Positions 10,166-21,001 of a stretch of DNA of 49,193 nt are shown here, in pieces. Location: the NCBI GenBank assembly GCA_905198475.1, contig CAJKCQ010000008.1, positions 1-49,193 on the forward strand, read 5' to 3'. Each line of letters begins with the position of its first letter. Position 1 is the first letter of the stretch. The translations under genes were made by a program, and so were the position numbers. The notes beneath the pieces were generated by a model. It saw only the letters and a list, made by a program, of their open reading frames with translations, did not search any database and was not told the DNA's origin. This DNA comes from an uncultured Sutterella sp. (GTDB taxonomy: Bacteria; Pseudomonadota; Gammaproteobacteria; Burkholderiales; Burkholderiaceae_F).

Positions 10166-11263
10166 GTGAAATTCGTCGACGAAGCCAACATCGAGGTTCA
10201 GGGCGGCAAGGGCGGCAACGGCGCCGCGAGCTTCCGCCGTGAGAAGTTCATCCCGAAGGGCGGCCCCGACGGCGGCGACGGCGGCCGCGGCGGCTCGGTC
10301 TACGCGCTCGCCGACCGCAACATCAACACGCTCGTGGACTATCAGTACACGCGCAAGTTCTTCGCCCCGGCGGGCGAAAACGGCCGCGGCGCGGACTGCT
10401 ACGGCGCGGGCGGCAAGGACATCGTCCTGCGCATGCCCGTTGGCACGATCATCCGCGACTCCGACACCGGTGAAGTGGTCGCCGACCTCGCCGAGCACGG
10501 CGCCAAGGCGCTGCTCGCAGCGGGCGGCAAGGGCGGCCTCGGGAACCTGCACTTCAAGAGCTCGGTGAACCGCGCGCCGCGTCAGTTCACGCCGGGCGAG
10601 CCCGGGCAGTACCGCTCGCTCGAACTCGAGCTCAAGGTGCTCGCCGACGTGGGCCTTCTCGGCATGCCGAACGCGGGCAAGTCCACCCTCATCACGGCCG
10701 TCTCCAATGCGCGCCCGAAGATCGCGGACTACCCCTTCACGACGCTGCACCCGCATCTCGGCGTGGTGCGCGTGGGCCCCGAGCAGAGCTTCGTGCTCGC
10801 CGACGTCCCAGGCCTCATTGAAGGCGCCGCCGAGGGTGCGGGCCTCGGGCACCTCTTCCTGCGCCACCTTTCGCGCACGAAGGTGCTACTCCACGTGATC
10901 GACGCCTGCCCGCTCGACGAGTCCGTCGACCCCTTCGAGCAGGCCCATGCGCTCGTCGCCGAACTCGAGAAGTACGACCCCGAACTCGCCGCCAAGCCCC
11001 GCTGGGTGGTCCTCAACAAGATGGACCTCGTCCCCGAGGAGGACCGCGCGGCGCTTCTTGAGAAGTTCCGCACGGCCTTCGCGCGCGAGCACGAGCCCGT
11101 CTTCGCGGTCTCCGCCGCGACCCGCGAGGGGCTCCCCGAGCTCATCAACGCGCTCGCGCAGAAGATCGACGAGGACCGGCGCGCCGAGCGTCAGTTCCTC
11201 GACGACGAACGCTTCGACGAGGAGCGCAGCAGCGCCGAACCCTACGACCCCGCCGCGCACTAA
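10166..11263 (+). CDS. obgE: GTPase ObgE (CgtA)
   Basis: Obg is an essential GTPase that binds the 50S subunit and couples ribosome assembly to growth and ppGpp. The glycine-rich Obg fold fills residues 1-158, opening KFVDEANIEVQGGKGGNGA with RREKF and GGDGGRGG. The G domain follows: G1 GMPNAGKST at 166-174, DVPGLIEGA as G3 and NKMDLV as G4. GTG 10166 is preceded by GAGG six bases away; a reading from an upstream GTG would cross the terminator and adds nonfamily residues. The 365-residue length suits beta-proteobacteria; the acidic tail is short. Confidence 0.96.
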   Translation: MKFVDEANIEVQGGKGGNGAASFRREKFIPKGGPDGGDGGRGGSVYALADRNINTLVDYQYTRKFFAPAGENGRGADCYGAGGKDIVLRMPVGTIIRDSDTGEVVADLAEHGAKALLAAGGKGGLGNLHFKSSVNRAPRQFTPGEPGQYRSLELELKVLADVGLLGMPNAGKSTLITAVSNARPKIADYPFTTLHPHLGVVRVGPEQSFVLADVPGLIEGAAEGAGLGHLFLRHLSRTKVLLHVIDACPLDESVDPFEQAHALVAELEKYDPELAAKPRWVVLNKMDLVPEEDRAALLEKFRTAFAREHEPVFAVSAATREGLPELINALAQKIDEDRRAERQFLDDERFDEERSSAEPYDPAAH

Positions 11264-11283
11264 GATCTGGAAGTGAATCCACC

Positions 11284-11321
11284 GGCCGCCGCAGAGGCTA
11301 GAGACGCCTCCGGCGGCCTTT
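11284..11321 (+). terminator. hairpin between obgE and proB, possible terminator
   Basis: GGCCGCCG (11284-11291) pairs with CGGCGGCC (11311-11318) and, inside it, GAGGC (11294-11298) pairs with GCCTC (11306-11310) around a 7-base loop; only a CA bulge interrupts the 13-pair stem. The following T-run is only three bases, so termination may be weak and it could instead shape the mRNA end. Confidence 0.5.
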
Positions 11322-11356
11322 CCGCATCAAGACTTCGGACACGAGGAGGCCCGGAA

Positions 11357-12475
11357 ATGACTTCACTCCTACAGAACGCCCGCCGCATCGTCGTCAAGGT
11401 GGGCAGCGCCCTCGTGACGAACGAGGGCCGCGGCGTGGACGTCGAGGCGATCGAGCGCTGGGCGCACCAGATCGCCCAACTGCGCCGCATGGGGCGCGAA
11501 GTGGTGCTCGTGAGTTCCGGGGCCATCGCCGAAGGCATGAAGCGCCTCGGCTGGAGCACGCGCCCGACGCGCGTGTGCGAACTCCAGGCCGCGGCCGCCG
11601 TGGGCCAGATGGGCCTCGTGCAGGCCTATGAGGAGCACTTCGCCCGCCACGGCATCGGCACGGCGCAGGTGCTGCTCACGCACGCGAACCTCGCCGACCG
11701 CGAGCAGTACCTGAACGCCCGCATGACCTTGATCGAGCTTCTTTCGCTCGGCGTCGTTCCCGTGATCAACGAGAACGACACCGTGGTGACCGAAGAGATC
11801 AAGGTGGGCGACAACGACACCCTCGGCGCCCTCGTCACGAACCTTGTCGAAGCCGACGTCCTCGTGATCCTCACGGACCAGCGGGGGCTCTACACGGCCG
11901 ACCCGCGCTCGAACCCGGACGCGCAGTTCGTCTCCGAGGCGACGGCGGGCGACCCCGCGCTCGAGAGAATGGCGGGTGGCGCGGCGAGCCAGCTCTCGCG
12001 CGGCGGCATGATCACGAAGATCCTCGCGGCGAAGCGCGCCGCGCGCTCGGGCGCGGGCACGATCATCGCGTCGGGGCGCGAGGAGGACGTCCTCGTGCGC
12101 CTCGCGCAGGGCGAGGCGATCGGCACGCACCTGAAGCCCGCCTCGTCGATTCTCCACGCCAGAAAGCAGTGGATCGCCGACCACCTGCGCTCGGCCGGCC
12201 GCCTCACGCTCGACGCGGGCGCCGTGCGGGCGCTGCGCGACGGGCACACGTCGCTCCTGCCCGTCGGCGTCGTCGCGGTCGAAGGCGACTTCGTGCGCGG
12301 CGAAGTGGTTTCCTGCGTGGACGAAGCGGGGCGCGAAGTCGCCCGCGGGCTCGTGAGCTACGCCTCCGACGAGGCGCGGCGCATCTGCCGCGCGCACACC
12401 GAGGACGTCGTGCGCATTCTCGGCGCCTGCGACTCGCCTGAGATGATCCACCGCGACAACCTCGTGGTCCTCTAA
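11357..12475 (+). CDS. proB: glutamate 5-kinase ProB
   Basis: ProB phosphorylates glutamate as the first step of proline synthesis. The 372-residue protein has the amino-acid kinase fold first: VVKVGSALVTNEG near residue 12, LVSSGAIAEG, INENDTV, GDNDTLGALV and TDQRGLYTADP. The last 100 residues form a PUA domain, as in E. coli ProB. ATG 11357 is preceded by GAGGAGG seven bases away; an upstream GTG reading overlaps the hairpin. proA is not adjacent in this window. proS follows after a terminator. Feedback inhibition by proline is family knowledge. Confidence 0.96.
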   Translation: MTSLLQNARRIVVKVGSALVTNEGRGVDVEAIERWAHQIAQLRRMGREVVLVSSGAIAEGMKRLGWSTRPTRVCELQAAAAVGQMGLVQAYEEHFARHGIGTAQVLLTHANLADREQYLNARMTLIELLSLGVVPVINENDTVVTEEIKVGDNDTLGALVTNLVEADVLVILTDQRGLYTADPRSNPDAQFVSEATAGDPALERMAGGAASQLSRGGMITKILAAKRAARSGAGTIIASGREEDVLVRLAQGEAIGTHLKPASSILHARKQWIADHLRSAGRLTLDAGAVRALRDGHTSLLPVGVVAVEGDFVRGEVVSCVDEAGREVARGLVSYASDEARRICRAHTEDVVRILGACDSPEMIHRDNLVVL

Positions 12476-12507
12476 GCTTTAGAATTCACCGTTTGTTCCT
12501 TTTTCGC

Positions 12508-12538
12508 GCCGCCTCCCGATCCGCAGGCGGCCTTTTTT
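12508..12538 (+). terminator. intrinsic terminator after proB
   Basis: GCCGCCT (12508-12514), a 10-base loop and AGGCGGC (12525-12531) are followed by C and six T (12533-12538). It separates proB from proS. Confidence 0.78.
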
Positions 12539-12612
12539 CTGCCTCAGAAGCCCTCGGGCGGAGGGTCCACGGACGGACCCGTTCACGCACGGGGCGGACG
12601 AATAGAACAGTT

Positions 12613-14361
<1,749 letters not shown>

Positions 14362-14443
14362 CGCCTTGGCGCCCCGCACCTCAGCCGCCGGCGGCGGGAC
14401 AAACAGGTGCGGGAGCCGCCTCCAGCCGGCCCCAGGAAGCTCA

Positions 14444-14482
14444 TTCGGGCGGTCCGTTTCTGCGGGCCGCCCGAAGGCTTTT
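14444..14482 (+). terminator. intrinsic terminator after proS
   Basis: TTCGGGCGG (14444-14452) pairs perfectly with CCGCCCGAA (14467-14475), followed by GGCTTTTC. An upstream pair, CCCGCACCT and AGGTGCGGG (about 14376-14413), could form a second, wider hairpin in the same gap. Confidence 0.6.
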
Positions 14483-14520
14483 CAGGGTTGGCCGAGGGGG
14501 CCCCAAGTCATGCGGAATCT

Positions 14521-14560
14521 GCATCAATAGACATAAATATAAATCAATTGTCTTTTATGG
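14521..14560. other. AT-rich island in the gap before the exporter pair
   Basis: The 488-base gap 14362-14849 holds the proS terminator region, then about 35 bases rich in A and T (14521-14557), exceptional here. Five-base arms AGACA (14528-14532) and TGTCT (14548-14552) flank a 15-base AT core, and TATAAA-like words occur on the plus strand. This could be a promoter or regulator site. The rest of the gap (14561-14849) shows no gene, RNA or repeat I can support; the overlapping frames there look like shadows. Confidence 0.45.
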
Positions 14561-14849
14561 TTCCTCCGCCTAGCCTCGGACGGAGGTGAAGGACGGCCCT
14601 CCCGGGCGACGCCCGCTCCCAAGAGAAACGGCGTGCCTCCTCGAGCGGGAGGCCCCGGCGCTCCGAAGCGGGCAGACGGCCGTTTCGGGAAGACTTCGGC
14701 CGGAGGTCCTTGCCCTTTCGCGCGATAGACGGTACGCTCGGTTGTTTCCTGCCGGAAGCTCCTCCTGAGGGCCTCGTCCGGATGTACGGCAGAGCCGGGC
14801 CCCGACGCGTTCCGTCTGCATCCCGGCAGCGCCATCGAACAACTGCAGA

Positions 14850-16649
14850 ATGAAACTCCTCACCCAGCTCAGTGAAAAACTCTCTCCGAGCCTGAGGCGC
14901 CTCGCGGCCATGCTTCCCGCCCACAAGGGCAAGCTCGCCTGCGCCGTCGGCTTCATGCTGACCGCCGGTGCCTCCTCCTCGCTCATCGCGGCCCTTCTGG
15001 GCAAGCTCACCAACGCGGGCTTCTACAACCAGGAGGCCTGGGTGGTGCTCGCCGCCCCCGCGGGCCTCATCCTCATCGCGTTCCTGCACGGCGGGAGCAT
15101 GTTCATGAGCAACTATCTTCTCGGCAAGGTCTCCCAGTCGATGCTGATCGACCTGCGCCGGGAGATGTTCCACAAAATCCTGCGCTGGCCCGCCGAGGAG
15201 TACCAGAAGAACCAGACGGGCATCGTCACGTCGAAGTTCGTCTTCGAGGCGAACTACGCCCTCGGACGCGCGGCGAAGTCGGCGATCACGCTGATCCGCG
15301 ACACCGTCCAGGTGATCGCCCTGACAGTGATGCTCTTCTGGAACAACTGGACCCTTGCACTGGTCTCGCTCTTGATCGGTCCGTGCGTCGCCTGGCTCCT
15401 CAGGTACATCTCCCGGCGCCTCAAGACGGTGATGGGCTCGAGCCAGCACTCGATCGCCGAAGTCCTCGTGCGCGTGAAGGAGGCCTATGAGGCCGAGCGC
15501 GTGATCAAGGTGGCGAACACCTACGACGAGGAGGTCAGCCGCTTCAATGCGCTCAACGTGAGGCTCCGGGACCTCGCCGTGCGCATGACGAAGGTCTCCT
15601 CTCTGGGGACTCCGCTCACGCAGCTCTTCGGCATGTCGGGCGTGGCGGTCGTGCTGACGGCAGCGATGTATCAGACGCAGGCGGGCCTCATCACGATGGG
15701 CGACTTCGTGACGTTCCTCGCGGCGCTTCTCCTCATCATGCCGCCCCTGCGGCACCTGGCGGGTCTGAACGCCACCTTCGTGATGATGAACGTCGCGGCC
15801 GAGAGCATCTTCAACACGCTCGACACGCCGCTCGAGCGCGACGAGGGGAAGACGGTCCTCGGCCGCGTGCGGGGCGAAGTGCAAATCGAGGACGTGTCGC
15901 TGCGCTACCCCAACGCCGAGCGCGACGCCGTCTCGCACGTTACGATCACGGCCCGCCCCGGCGACGTCGTCGCCCTGGTGGGCCTGTCGGGGTCGGGAAA
16001 GACTTCGCTCGTCAACATGATCCCGCGCTTCTGGAATCCGACCTCCGGGCGCATCCTCATCGACGGCGTGGACGCCCAGGACGCAACGCTCGAGAGCCTG
16101 CGCAGCCAGATCGCCATCGTCTCGCAGGACGTGCTCATCTTCGACGACACGATCCGCGCCAACATCGCCTACGCGAAGACCGACGCCACCGAGGAGGAGA
16201 TCCGCCGCGCGGTGGACGCGGCCGCCCTCACGGAATTCATCGACTCGCTCCCCGAGGGGCTCGACACGCCGGCGGGCGAAGCCGGCGACCGGCTTTCGGG
16301 CGGGCAGAAGCAGCGCATCTCGATCGCCCGGGCGCTCCTCAAGGATGCGCCGATCCTCATCCTCGACGAGGCGACTTCGGCGCTCGACAGCAAGTCCGAG
16401 CTCCAGATCCGCGACGCGCTCGCGCACCTCATGAAGGGGCGCACGACCTTCATCGTCGCGCACCGGCTCTCCTCCATCGCGGACGCCACGCAGATCTTCG
16501 CCTTCGACGCAGGCCGCGTCGTCGAGTCGGGCACCTGGGCCGAGCTCGCCCGCCGGGACGGTCTCTTTGCGCGCCTCTGCCGCCTCCAGGGGATCGATCC
16601 CGCGGCCGCAGCCTCCTCCCGCAACGCTCACAACGAGGTGCCGGCATGA
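14850..16649 (+). CDS. ABC exporter, MsbA-type half-transporter (first of pair)
   Basis: A 599-residue fusion of six membrane segments (about residues 25-310) and an ATPase domain (about 340-580). The ATPase has VGLSGSGKTS (Walker A, near 385), a VSQDVLIFDDTIRANI Q-loop region, LSGGQKQR signature, LILDEATSALD (Walker B with catalytic Glu) and AHRL switch His. The closest well-known relative is lipid A-core flippase MsbA (582 residues in E. coli); drug or peptide export cannot be excluded. All ATPase motifs are intact. No convincing ribosome site lies before ATG 14850. Its stop overlaps the start of the next exporter by four bases, so the two are likely co-translated. Confidence 0.9.
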   Translation: MKLLTQLSEKLSPSLRRLAAMLPAHKGKLACAVGFMLTAGASSSLIAALLGKLTNAGFYNQEAWVVLAAPAGLILIAFLHGGSMFMSNYLLGKVSQSMLIDLRREMFHKILRWPAEEYQKNQTGIVTSKFVFEANYALGRAAKSAITLIRDTVQVIALTVMLFWNNWTLALVSLLIGPCVAWLLRYISRRLKTVMGSSQHSIAEVLVRVKEAYEAERVIKVANTYDEEVSRFNALNVRLRDLAVRMTKVSSLGTPLTQLFGMSGVAVVLTAAMYQTQAGLITMGDFVTFLAALLLIMPPLRHLAGLNATFVMMNVAAESIFNTLDTPLERDEGKTVLGRVRGEVQIEDVSLRYPNAERDAVSHVTITARPGDVVALVGLSGSGKTSLVNMIPRFWNPTSGRILIDGVDAQDATLESLRSQIAIVSQDVLIFDDTIRANIAYAKTDATEEEIRRAVDAAALTEFIDSLPEGLDTPAGEAGDRLSGGQKQRISIARALLKDAPILILDEATSALDSKSELQIRDALAHLMKGRTTFIVAHRLSSIADATQIFAFDAGRVVESGTWAELARRDGLFARLCRLQGIDPAAAASSRNAHNEVPA

Positions 16650-18436
16650 GTCTCCTGCGCAGAATCCTCAAGAACCGCATCGACCCGAACCTCATCCGGC
16701 TCTACCGCTACCTCTGGGCCTACAAGTGGACGATCGCGCTCGCCTGCGTCTTCCTCCTCGGCTCGGCCTCCATGTCCTCGCTCACGGCAACCCTGCTCGG
16801 CAAATTGACCGACATCGGCTTCTACGACAAGGAGGCCTGGGTGATCTTCGCGGCGCCTGCGGCCTTGATCGGCGTCTCGCTCATTTTCGCGGTCTCGACC
16901 GTGATGAGCGCGGTGTTGATGACGAAGGTGAGTCAGAACGTGCTCGTGAAGCTGCGCACGGAGCTCTTCTCAAACATCCTCCGCTGGCCTGCGGACCGCT
17001 ATCAGTCGAATCCGACCGGGCTCGTCTCCTCGAAGTTCGTGAACGAAGCGGCCATGGCGCTCGGGGGCGCGACCGACTCGCTCGTGGTCCTCATCCGCGA
17101 CGTCGTGCAGGTGATCGCGCTCATCACGATCCTCTTCTGGTACTCGTGGCGCCTCACGTTCGTGATGCTGCTCGTGGCTCCGGCGCTCGCCTTCGTCCTC
17201 ACCCGCATCAGCCGGCGCATGCGCGTGATCGTCAAGAACTCGCAGGAAAACCTTGCCCACGTGATCTCCCGCGTGCAGGAGACCTACGGGGCGGAGCGGC
17301 TCGTGAAGGTCTCGAACGCCTACGACTTCGAGGACGATCGCTTCGCGAAGGTGAACAACCTCATGGGACGGCTTGCCCTCAAGACGATCAAGACGCAGAG
17401 CATGTCCACGCCGCTCACGCAGATCCTCGTGATGACGGCGGTCGCCTTCGTAGTGGGCGCCGCCCTCTACCAGGCCCAGGAGGGGCTCCTCACCTTCGGG
17501 GAGTTCATCACCTTCCTCTCGGCGATGCTCCTCATGCAGCAGCCGATCCAGAACCTCTCGGGGTTGAACGGCACCTTCGCGGCCATGTCGACGGCCGCCA
17601 AGAGCATCTTCGAGACGCTCGACGCGGAGCACGAAAAGGACGAGGGCACGATCACGCTCGAGCGCGCCCGGGGCGAGGTGAAGTTCGAGCGCGTCTCCCT
17701 CAGGTATCCCGGCCAGGAAGGCCTCGCATTGTCGGACGTGTCGCTCGAGGTGAAGCCCGGCGAACACGTCGCCTTCGTCGGCCAGTCCGGCTCCGGCAAA
17801 ACTACGGCCGTGAACCTCATCCCGCGCATCTGGGAGGTCTCCGAGGGGCGCATCACGTTGGACGGCCACGACCTGCGCGACCTCACGCTCGAGTCGCTGC
17901 GCCGGCAGATCTCCATCGTCTCGCAGGACGTGGTGCTCTTTGACGACACCATCGGGGCGAACCTGCGCTATGGGCTTGCCGACGTGAAGGAGGCCGACCT
18001 CTGGCGGGCGCTCGAGACCGCGGCGCTTGCGGACTTCGTGAAGAGCCTTCCCAAGGGACTTGAAACGCCCGTCGGTGAAGGCGGCGGCCTTCTGTCGGGC
18101 GGTCAGAAGCAGCGTCTTTCGATCGCGCGGGCGCTCCTCAAGGACGCGCCGATCCTCATTCTCGACGAGGCGACGAGCGCGCTCGACGCGCAGGCCGAAG
18201 CCTCGATCAAGGATGCGCTTGAGGCCGTCACCCGCGGCAGGACCGTCTTCATCGTCGCCCACCGCTATTCGACGATCGAGAATGTGGACCAGATCGTCGT
18301 TCTCGAGGGGGGCGTGATGAAGGAGCGGGGCTCCATGAAGGAGCTTCTCGCCAAGGAGAACGGGCGCTTCCGGCAGCTCGCCGAAGCGCAGTCCGCGGGG
18401 CTCGCCGAAGAGCGGCGTCCCGGGGCTTCTTCCTGA
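16646..18436 (+). CDS. ABC exporter, MsbA-type half-transporter (second of pair)
   Basis: The 596-residue protein is a close paralogue of the preceding gene, with the same layout and many shared stretches (for example ILRWPA near residue 110, TPLTQ, FVTFL/FITFL, IVSQDV, LLKDAPILILDEATSALD). Membrane segments occupy about residues 25-310. Walker A GQSGSGKTT, signature LSGGQKQRLSIARAL, Walker B with catalytic Glu and AHRY switch (Tyr after His) are all present, so neither ATP site looks degenerate on this chain. ATG 16646 overlaps the previous stop. The pair could form a heterodimer, or two homodimers. A strong two-way terminator follows. Confidence 0.9.
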   Translation: MSLLRRILKNRIDPNLIRLYRYLWAYKWTIALACVFLLGSASMSSLTATLLGKLTDIGFYDKEAWVIFAAPAALIGVSLIFAVSTVMSAVLMTKVSQNVLVKLRTELFSNILRWPADRYQSNPTGLVSSKFVNEAAMALGGATDSLVVLIRDVVQVIALITILFWYSWRLTFVMLLVAPALAFVLTRISRRMRVIVKNSQENLAHVISRVQETYGAERLVKVSNAYDFEDDRFAKVNNLMGRLALKTIKTQSMSTPLTQILVMTAVAFVVGAALYQAQEGLLTFGEFITFLSAMLLMQQPIQNLSGLNGTFAAMSTAAKSIFETLDAEHEKDEGTITLERARGEVKFERVSLRYPGQEGLALSDVSLEVKPGEHVAFVGQSGSGKTTAVNLIPRIWEVSEGRITLDGHDLRDLTLESLRRQISIVSQDVVLFDDTIGANLRYGLADVKEADLWRALETAALADFVKSLPKGLETPVGEGGGLLSGGQKQRLSIARALLKDAPILILDEATSALDAQAEASIKDALEAVTRGRTVFIVAHRYSTIENVDQIVVLEGGVMKERGSMKELLAKENGRFRQLAEAQSAGLAEERRPGASS

Positions 18437-18464
18437 ACCGACGCCTCCCGGCGCGACTGAAAAA

Positions 18465-18509
18465 GGAAAAACGCCCGCAGGCCTTCGAAAGGCCTGCGGG
18501 CGTTTTTCC
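18465..18509. terminator. bidirectional terminator between exporters and tolA
   Basis: GGAAAAACGCCCGCAGGCC (18465-18483) is the exact inverted complement of 18491-18509; the loop can pair further to leave a 3-base turn, for about 21 pairs in all. A-run on the left and T-run on the right make it work for both the rightward exporter transcript and the leftward tol transcript. Confidence 0.9.
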
Positions 18510-18526
18510 TCGCACCCCCGACGGCG

Positions 18527-19789
18527 CTACTGCTTGTCTTCGACCGGATCGAAGGCGAGCGTGATCTCGCGGGGCATCTGCTCGCCCGGTCCCGGGCTCG
18601 GGAGCCGGCTGCAGCGGCGGATGGCGCGCTCGACCGCGGCGTCGTAGGCGGACCATCCCGAAGGCGTGATGAGGTTCGGCGCTCCCATCTGCTCGCCCGT
18701 CGGCATGAGCTTCAGACGGAACTCCGCCTTGTAGCGTCCCTTTGGAGTGTTCGCCGGCACGTCGATCGTGATGTGCGGGCGGATGCAGGCGCGGACCTTG
18801 TTCGACCACGAGGCGAAGGCCGAGCCCGTGAGGTTCTGCTTGAAGTTCCTCTGGTCGCCCGTGGTCGTGCCGGAGCGCTGCGCGTTGGGATCGACCTTGG
18901 CGGAGAGTCGCGCGAGCTCCTGCTCGCGGATGCGCTGCGCGACGCGGCGGCGCTGCTGCTCCTCTTCGCGGGCCTTCTTCTCGGCGGCGGCCTTCTTAGC
19001 CTGCTCTTCGGCGACGCGCTGCTCCTCCTGACGGCGAAGCTCCTCGGCGACGCGCTTGGCTTCCGCTTCGGCGGCGAGACGCTCCTCTTCGGCCTTCTTC
19101 GCCGCTTCGGCCTTACGCTTCTCTTCGGCGATGCGGGCTTCTTCGGCGCGGCGGGCCTCTTCGGCCTTCTTCGCCTCCTCGGCCTTTCTCGCCTGTTCGG
19201 CGAGCCGCTCCTGCGCGAGGCGCTCCTCTTCCAGGCGCTTCTGCTCCTCGAGGGCGCGGCGGCGCTCGGCTTCGATCGCCTCCTGGCGCATGCGCTCGAT
19301 CTCTTCGGCGCGGGCGCGCTCCTGCGCGACGCGTTCGGCTTCGGCGCGGCGCGCCTCCATTTCGGCCTGCGCGGCGCGGGCGATGCGCTCGTCCTCAAGG
19401 CGCTGCGCTTCAGCAGCCTCCTTGGCGGCGATCTCCTCGGGCGTCGGCCCCGCGGGCGGGGTCTTCTCCTCGGGAGGCGGCGGCGCCTTCTCGGGCTTGG
19501 GTTCAGGCTGGGCGGCCTTCTTCTCCGGGGCGTCCGTCTCGTCGCGGCCCTTCTCTTCGGGGAGCTTCTCGGCGACGCCCTGCGGGTCGTTGCCGCCCGA
19601 GACGTCCTCGGTCGCCCAGAGCTCCGCGTAGACGGTCTCCGGGGAGGTGTTCCACTGGAAGACGGTGAAGAGTCCGACGAAGAGCACGCCGTGGACGATG
19701 ACCGAGAGCGCGGCTGCGGGGAGGTCGTCCCTGCGGTCTTCGCGGCGGAACCGCTCGCGTGCGGCCTCTTCTTCGGTGAGCTTGATCAT
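18527..19789 (-). CDS. tolA: TolA, Tol-Pal envelope linker protein
   Basis: TolA spans the periplasm, linking the TolQR motor to Pal/TolB and helping outer-membrane constriction. The 420-residue protein has a short cytoplasmic start, one membrane helix at about residues 24-46, a Pro/Glu/Lys-rich stretch at about 85-120, a very long charged Ala/Glu/Arg/Lys coiled coil at about 120-300, and a globular C-terminal TolA/TonB-C-like domain at about 310-420 (ACIRPHI, YKAEFRLKLMPTG, AVERAIRRCS). It is last in ybgC-tolQ-tolR-tolA; tolB and pal do not follow, since a terminator and convergent exporters come next. Confidence 0.93.
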   Translation of the reverse strand: MIKLTEEEAARERFRREDRRDDLPAAALSVIVHGVLFVGLFTVFQWNTSPETVYAELWATEDVSGGNDPQGVAEKLPEEKGRDETDAPEKKAAQPEPKPEKAPPPPEEKTPPAGPTPEEIAAKEAAEAQRLEDERIARAAQAEMEARRAEAERVAQERARAEEIERMRQEAIEAERRRALEEQKRLEEERLAQERLAEQARKAEEAKKAEEARRAEEARIAEEKRKAEAAKKAEEERLAAEAEAKRVAEELRRQEEQRVAEEQAKKAAAEKKAREEEQQRRRVAQRIREQELARLSAKVDPNAQRSGTTTGDQRNFKQNLTGSAFASWSNKVRACIRPHITIDVPANTPKGRYKAEFRLKLMPTGEQMGAPNLITPSGWSAYDAAVERAIRRCSRLPSPGPGEQMPREITLAFDPVEDKQ

Positions 19790-19807
19790 GTCGCGGCAGC
19801 CTCCGGA

Positions 19808-20239
19808 CTAGCGTGCGGCCGCAGACCGCTCAACCTTGAGCGAGAGCCCGACGCGTTCGATTTCGGCCGCCTGAAGCGCCTTCATGACGTTCACGACCTC
19901 TTCGTAGCGCACGTCGCGGTCCGCGGCGATCACGACGGGTGTCTTCGGGTCGTCGGCCTGCGCGGTCTTCACCGCGGCGACGAGCCCGGGCATGTCGATG
20001 GGCTTCATGTCCTTGCCCGCGCGGATCGACATGCGCCCGTCCGGGTAGACGACCACTTCGACCACCTTTTCCGGGGCGTTCGAGGCCTTGTTGACGGAGG
20101 GAAGGTTCACCACGCTCGGATTGACGAACGGTGCGGCCACCATCAGGATCACGACGAGCACGAGCATCACGTCGATGTAGGGCACGACGTTGATCTCGGC
20201 CATCAGACCGCGGCGGCGGGAGTTGGAGCGCAAAGCCAT
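19808..20239 (-). CDS. tolR: TolR, proton-channel/ExbD-family protein
   Basis: The 143-residue protein has the ExbD/TolR form: short N-terminal segment, a single membrane helix with the functional Asp in VVPYIDVMLVLVVILMV (about residues 18-35), and a periplasmic domain. The Asp in YIDVMLV is the proton-relay residue of the family. It works with TolQ to energise TolA. It lies between tolQ and tolA with gaps of 27 and 18 bases, consistent with one transcript. Confidence 0.95.
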   Translation of the reverse strand: MALRSNSRRRGLMAEINVVPYIDVMLVLVVILMVAAPFVNPSVVNLPSVNKASNAPEKVVEVVVYPDGRMSIRAGKDMKPIDMPGLVAAVKTAQADDPKTPVVIAADRDVRYEEVVNVMKALQAAEIERVGLSLKVERSAAAR

Positions 20240-20266
20240 CTTGGAGTGCCTCTCGTGCGTTCTCGA

Positions 20267-20941
20267 TCAGCCGCGCGCCTGGCGCTCGAGGATGTTGAGG
20301 AACTCTTCGCTGAAGCCCTCGACGCGGTTGGAGAGACGCCCGGTGCGGTTGTTGAAGTAGTTGTAGGCGGCCACGGCCGGAATCGCCGCGAAGAGGCCGA
20401 TCGCGGTGGCGACGAGCGCCTCGGCGATGCCCGGGGCGACGACCGCGAGGCTCGCGTTCTCGAGGCTCGAGAGGCCCGTGAAGGCGTTCATGATGCCCCA
20501 GACCGTGCCGAAGAGGCCGATGTAGGGCGAAGTGGAGCCGATCGAGGCGAGGAGCGGAAGCCCGCTCTCGAGGTGGTCCATCTCGCGCGTGAAGACCGCG
20601 CGCATGGCGCGCGAGACGCGGTTGACGACGTCGCCCGCCGCAGGGGCCTGGCGCTGCTTGAGGAATTCATTCATGCCCGCGGCGAAGATGCGCTCCTCCA
20701 TGCCGGCGGCGTCGCGGTTGCGGTTCGCTGTCTCGAGGAGTTTCGTGAGCTCCGTGCCGCTCCAGAAGCGCGACTCGAAGTCGTCCGTCTGGCGCACGGC
20801 GCGGGTGACCGCGAAGAACTTCTTGAAGATGACCGTCCAGCTCGCAAGCGACAGGATGATCAGAATGGCGAGGACGATCTTCACCACGATGCTCGCATTG
20901 GCGATGAGCGTGAGGATCGACAGATCGGCGGTGGCGTTCAT
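20267..20941 (-). CDS. tolQ: TolQ, MotA/TolQ/ExbB proton-channel protein
   Basis: The 224-residue protein shows the TolQ pattern: a first membrane helix at about residues 16-36 (IVVKIVLAILIILSLASW), a large cytoplasmic segment, then two helices around LASIGSTSPYIGLFGTVWGIM and ALVATAIGLFAAIPAVAAYN, the conserved channel-lining motifs. With TolR it forms the inner-membrane motor of the Tol-Pal system. It sits between ybgC and tolR as in E. coli. Confidence 0.96.
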   Translation of the reverse strand: MNATADLSILTLIANASIVVKIVLAILIILSLASWTVIFKKFFAVTRAVRQTDDFESRFWSGTELTKLLETANRNRDAAGMEERIFAAGMNEFLKQRQAPAAGDVVNRVSRAMRAVFTREMDHLESGLPLLASIGSTSPYIGLFGTVWGIMNAFTGLSSLENASLAVVAPGIAEALVATAIGLFAAIPAVAAYNYFNNRTGRLSNRVEGFSEEFLNILERQARG

Positions 20942-21001
20942 TTTGGAGTGACGAAGGAAAGGTTCGGAGAAGTGGAAAACCGGAAGGGCCGGAGGGCGGC
21001 G

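Noticed and set aside
14586..14840. Small genes in the gap before the exporters
   Set aside because: Frames on both strands lack ribosome sites and any recognisable family; composition matches shadows.
18700..19400. Repeat array in tolA
   Set aside because: The repeated GAGGCG-like words are the coding of the TolA coiled coil, not DNA repeats or CRISPR.
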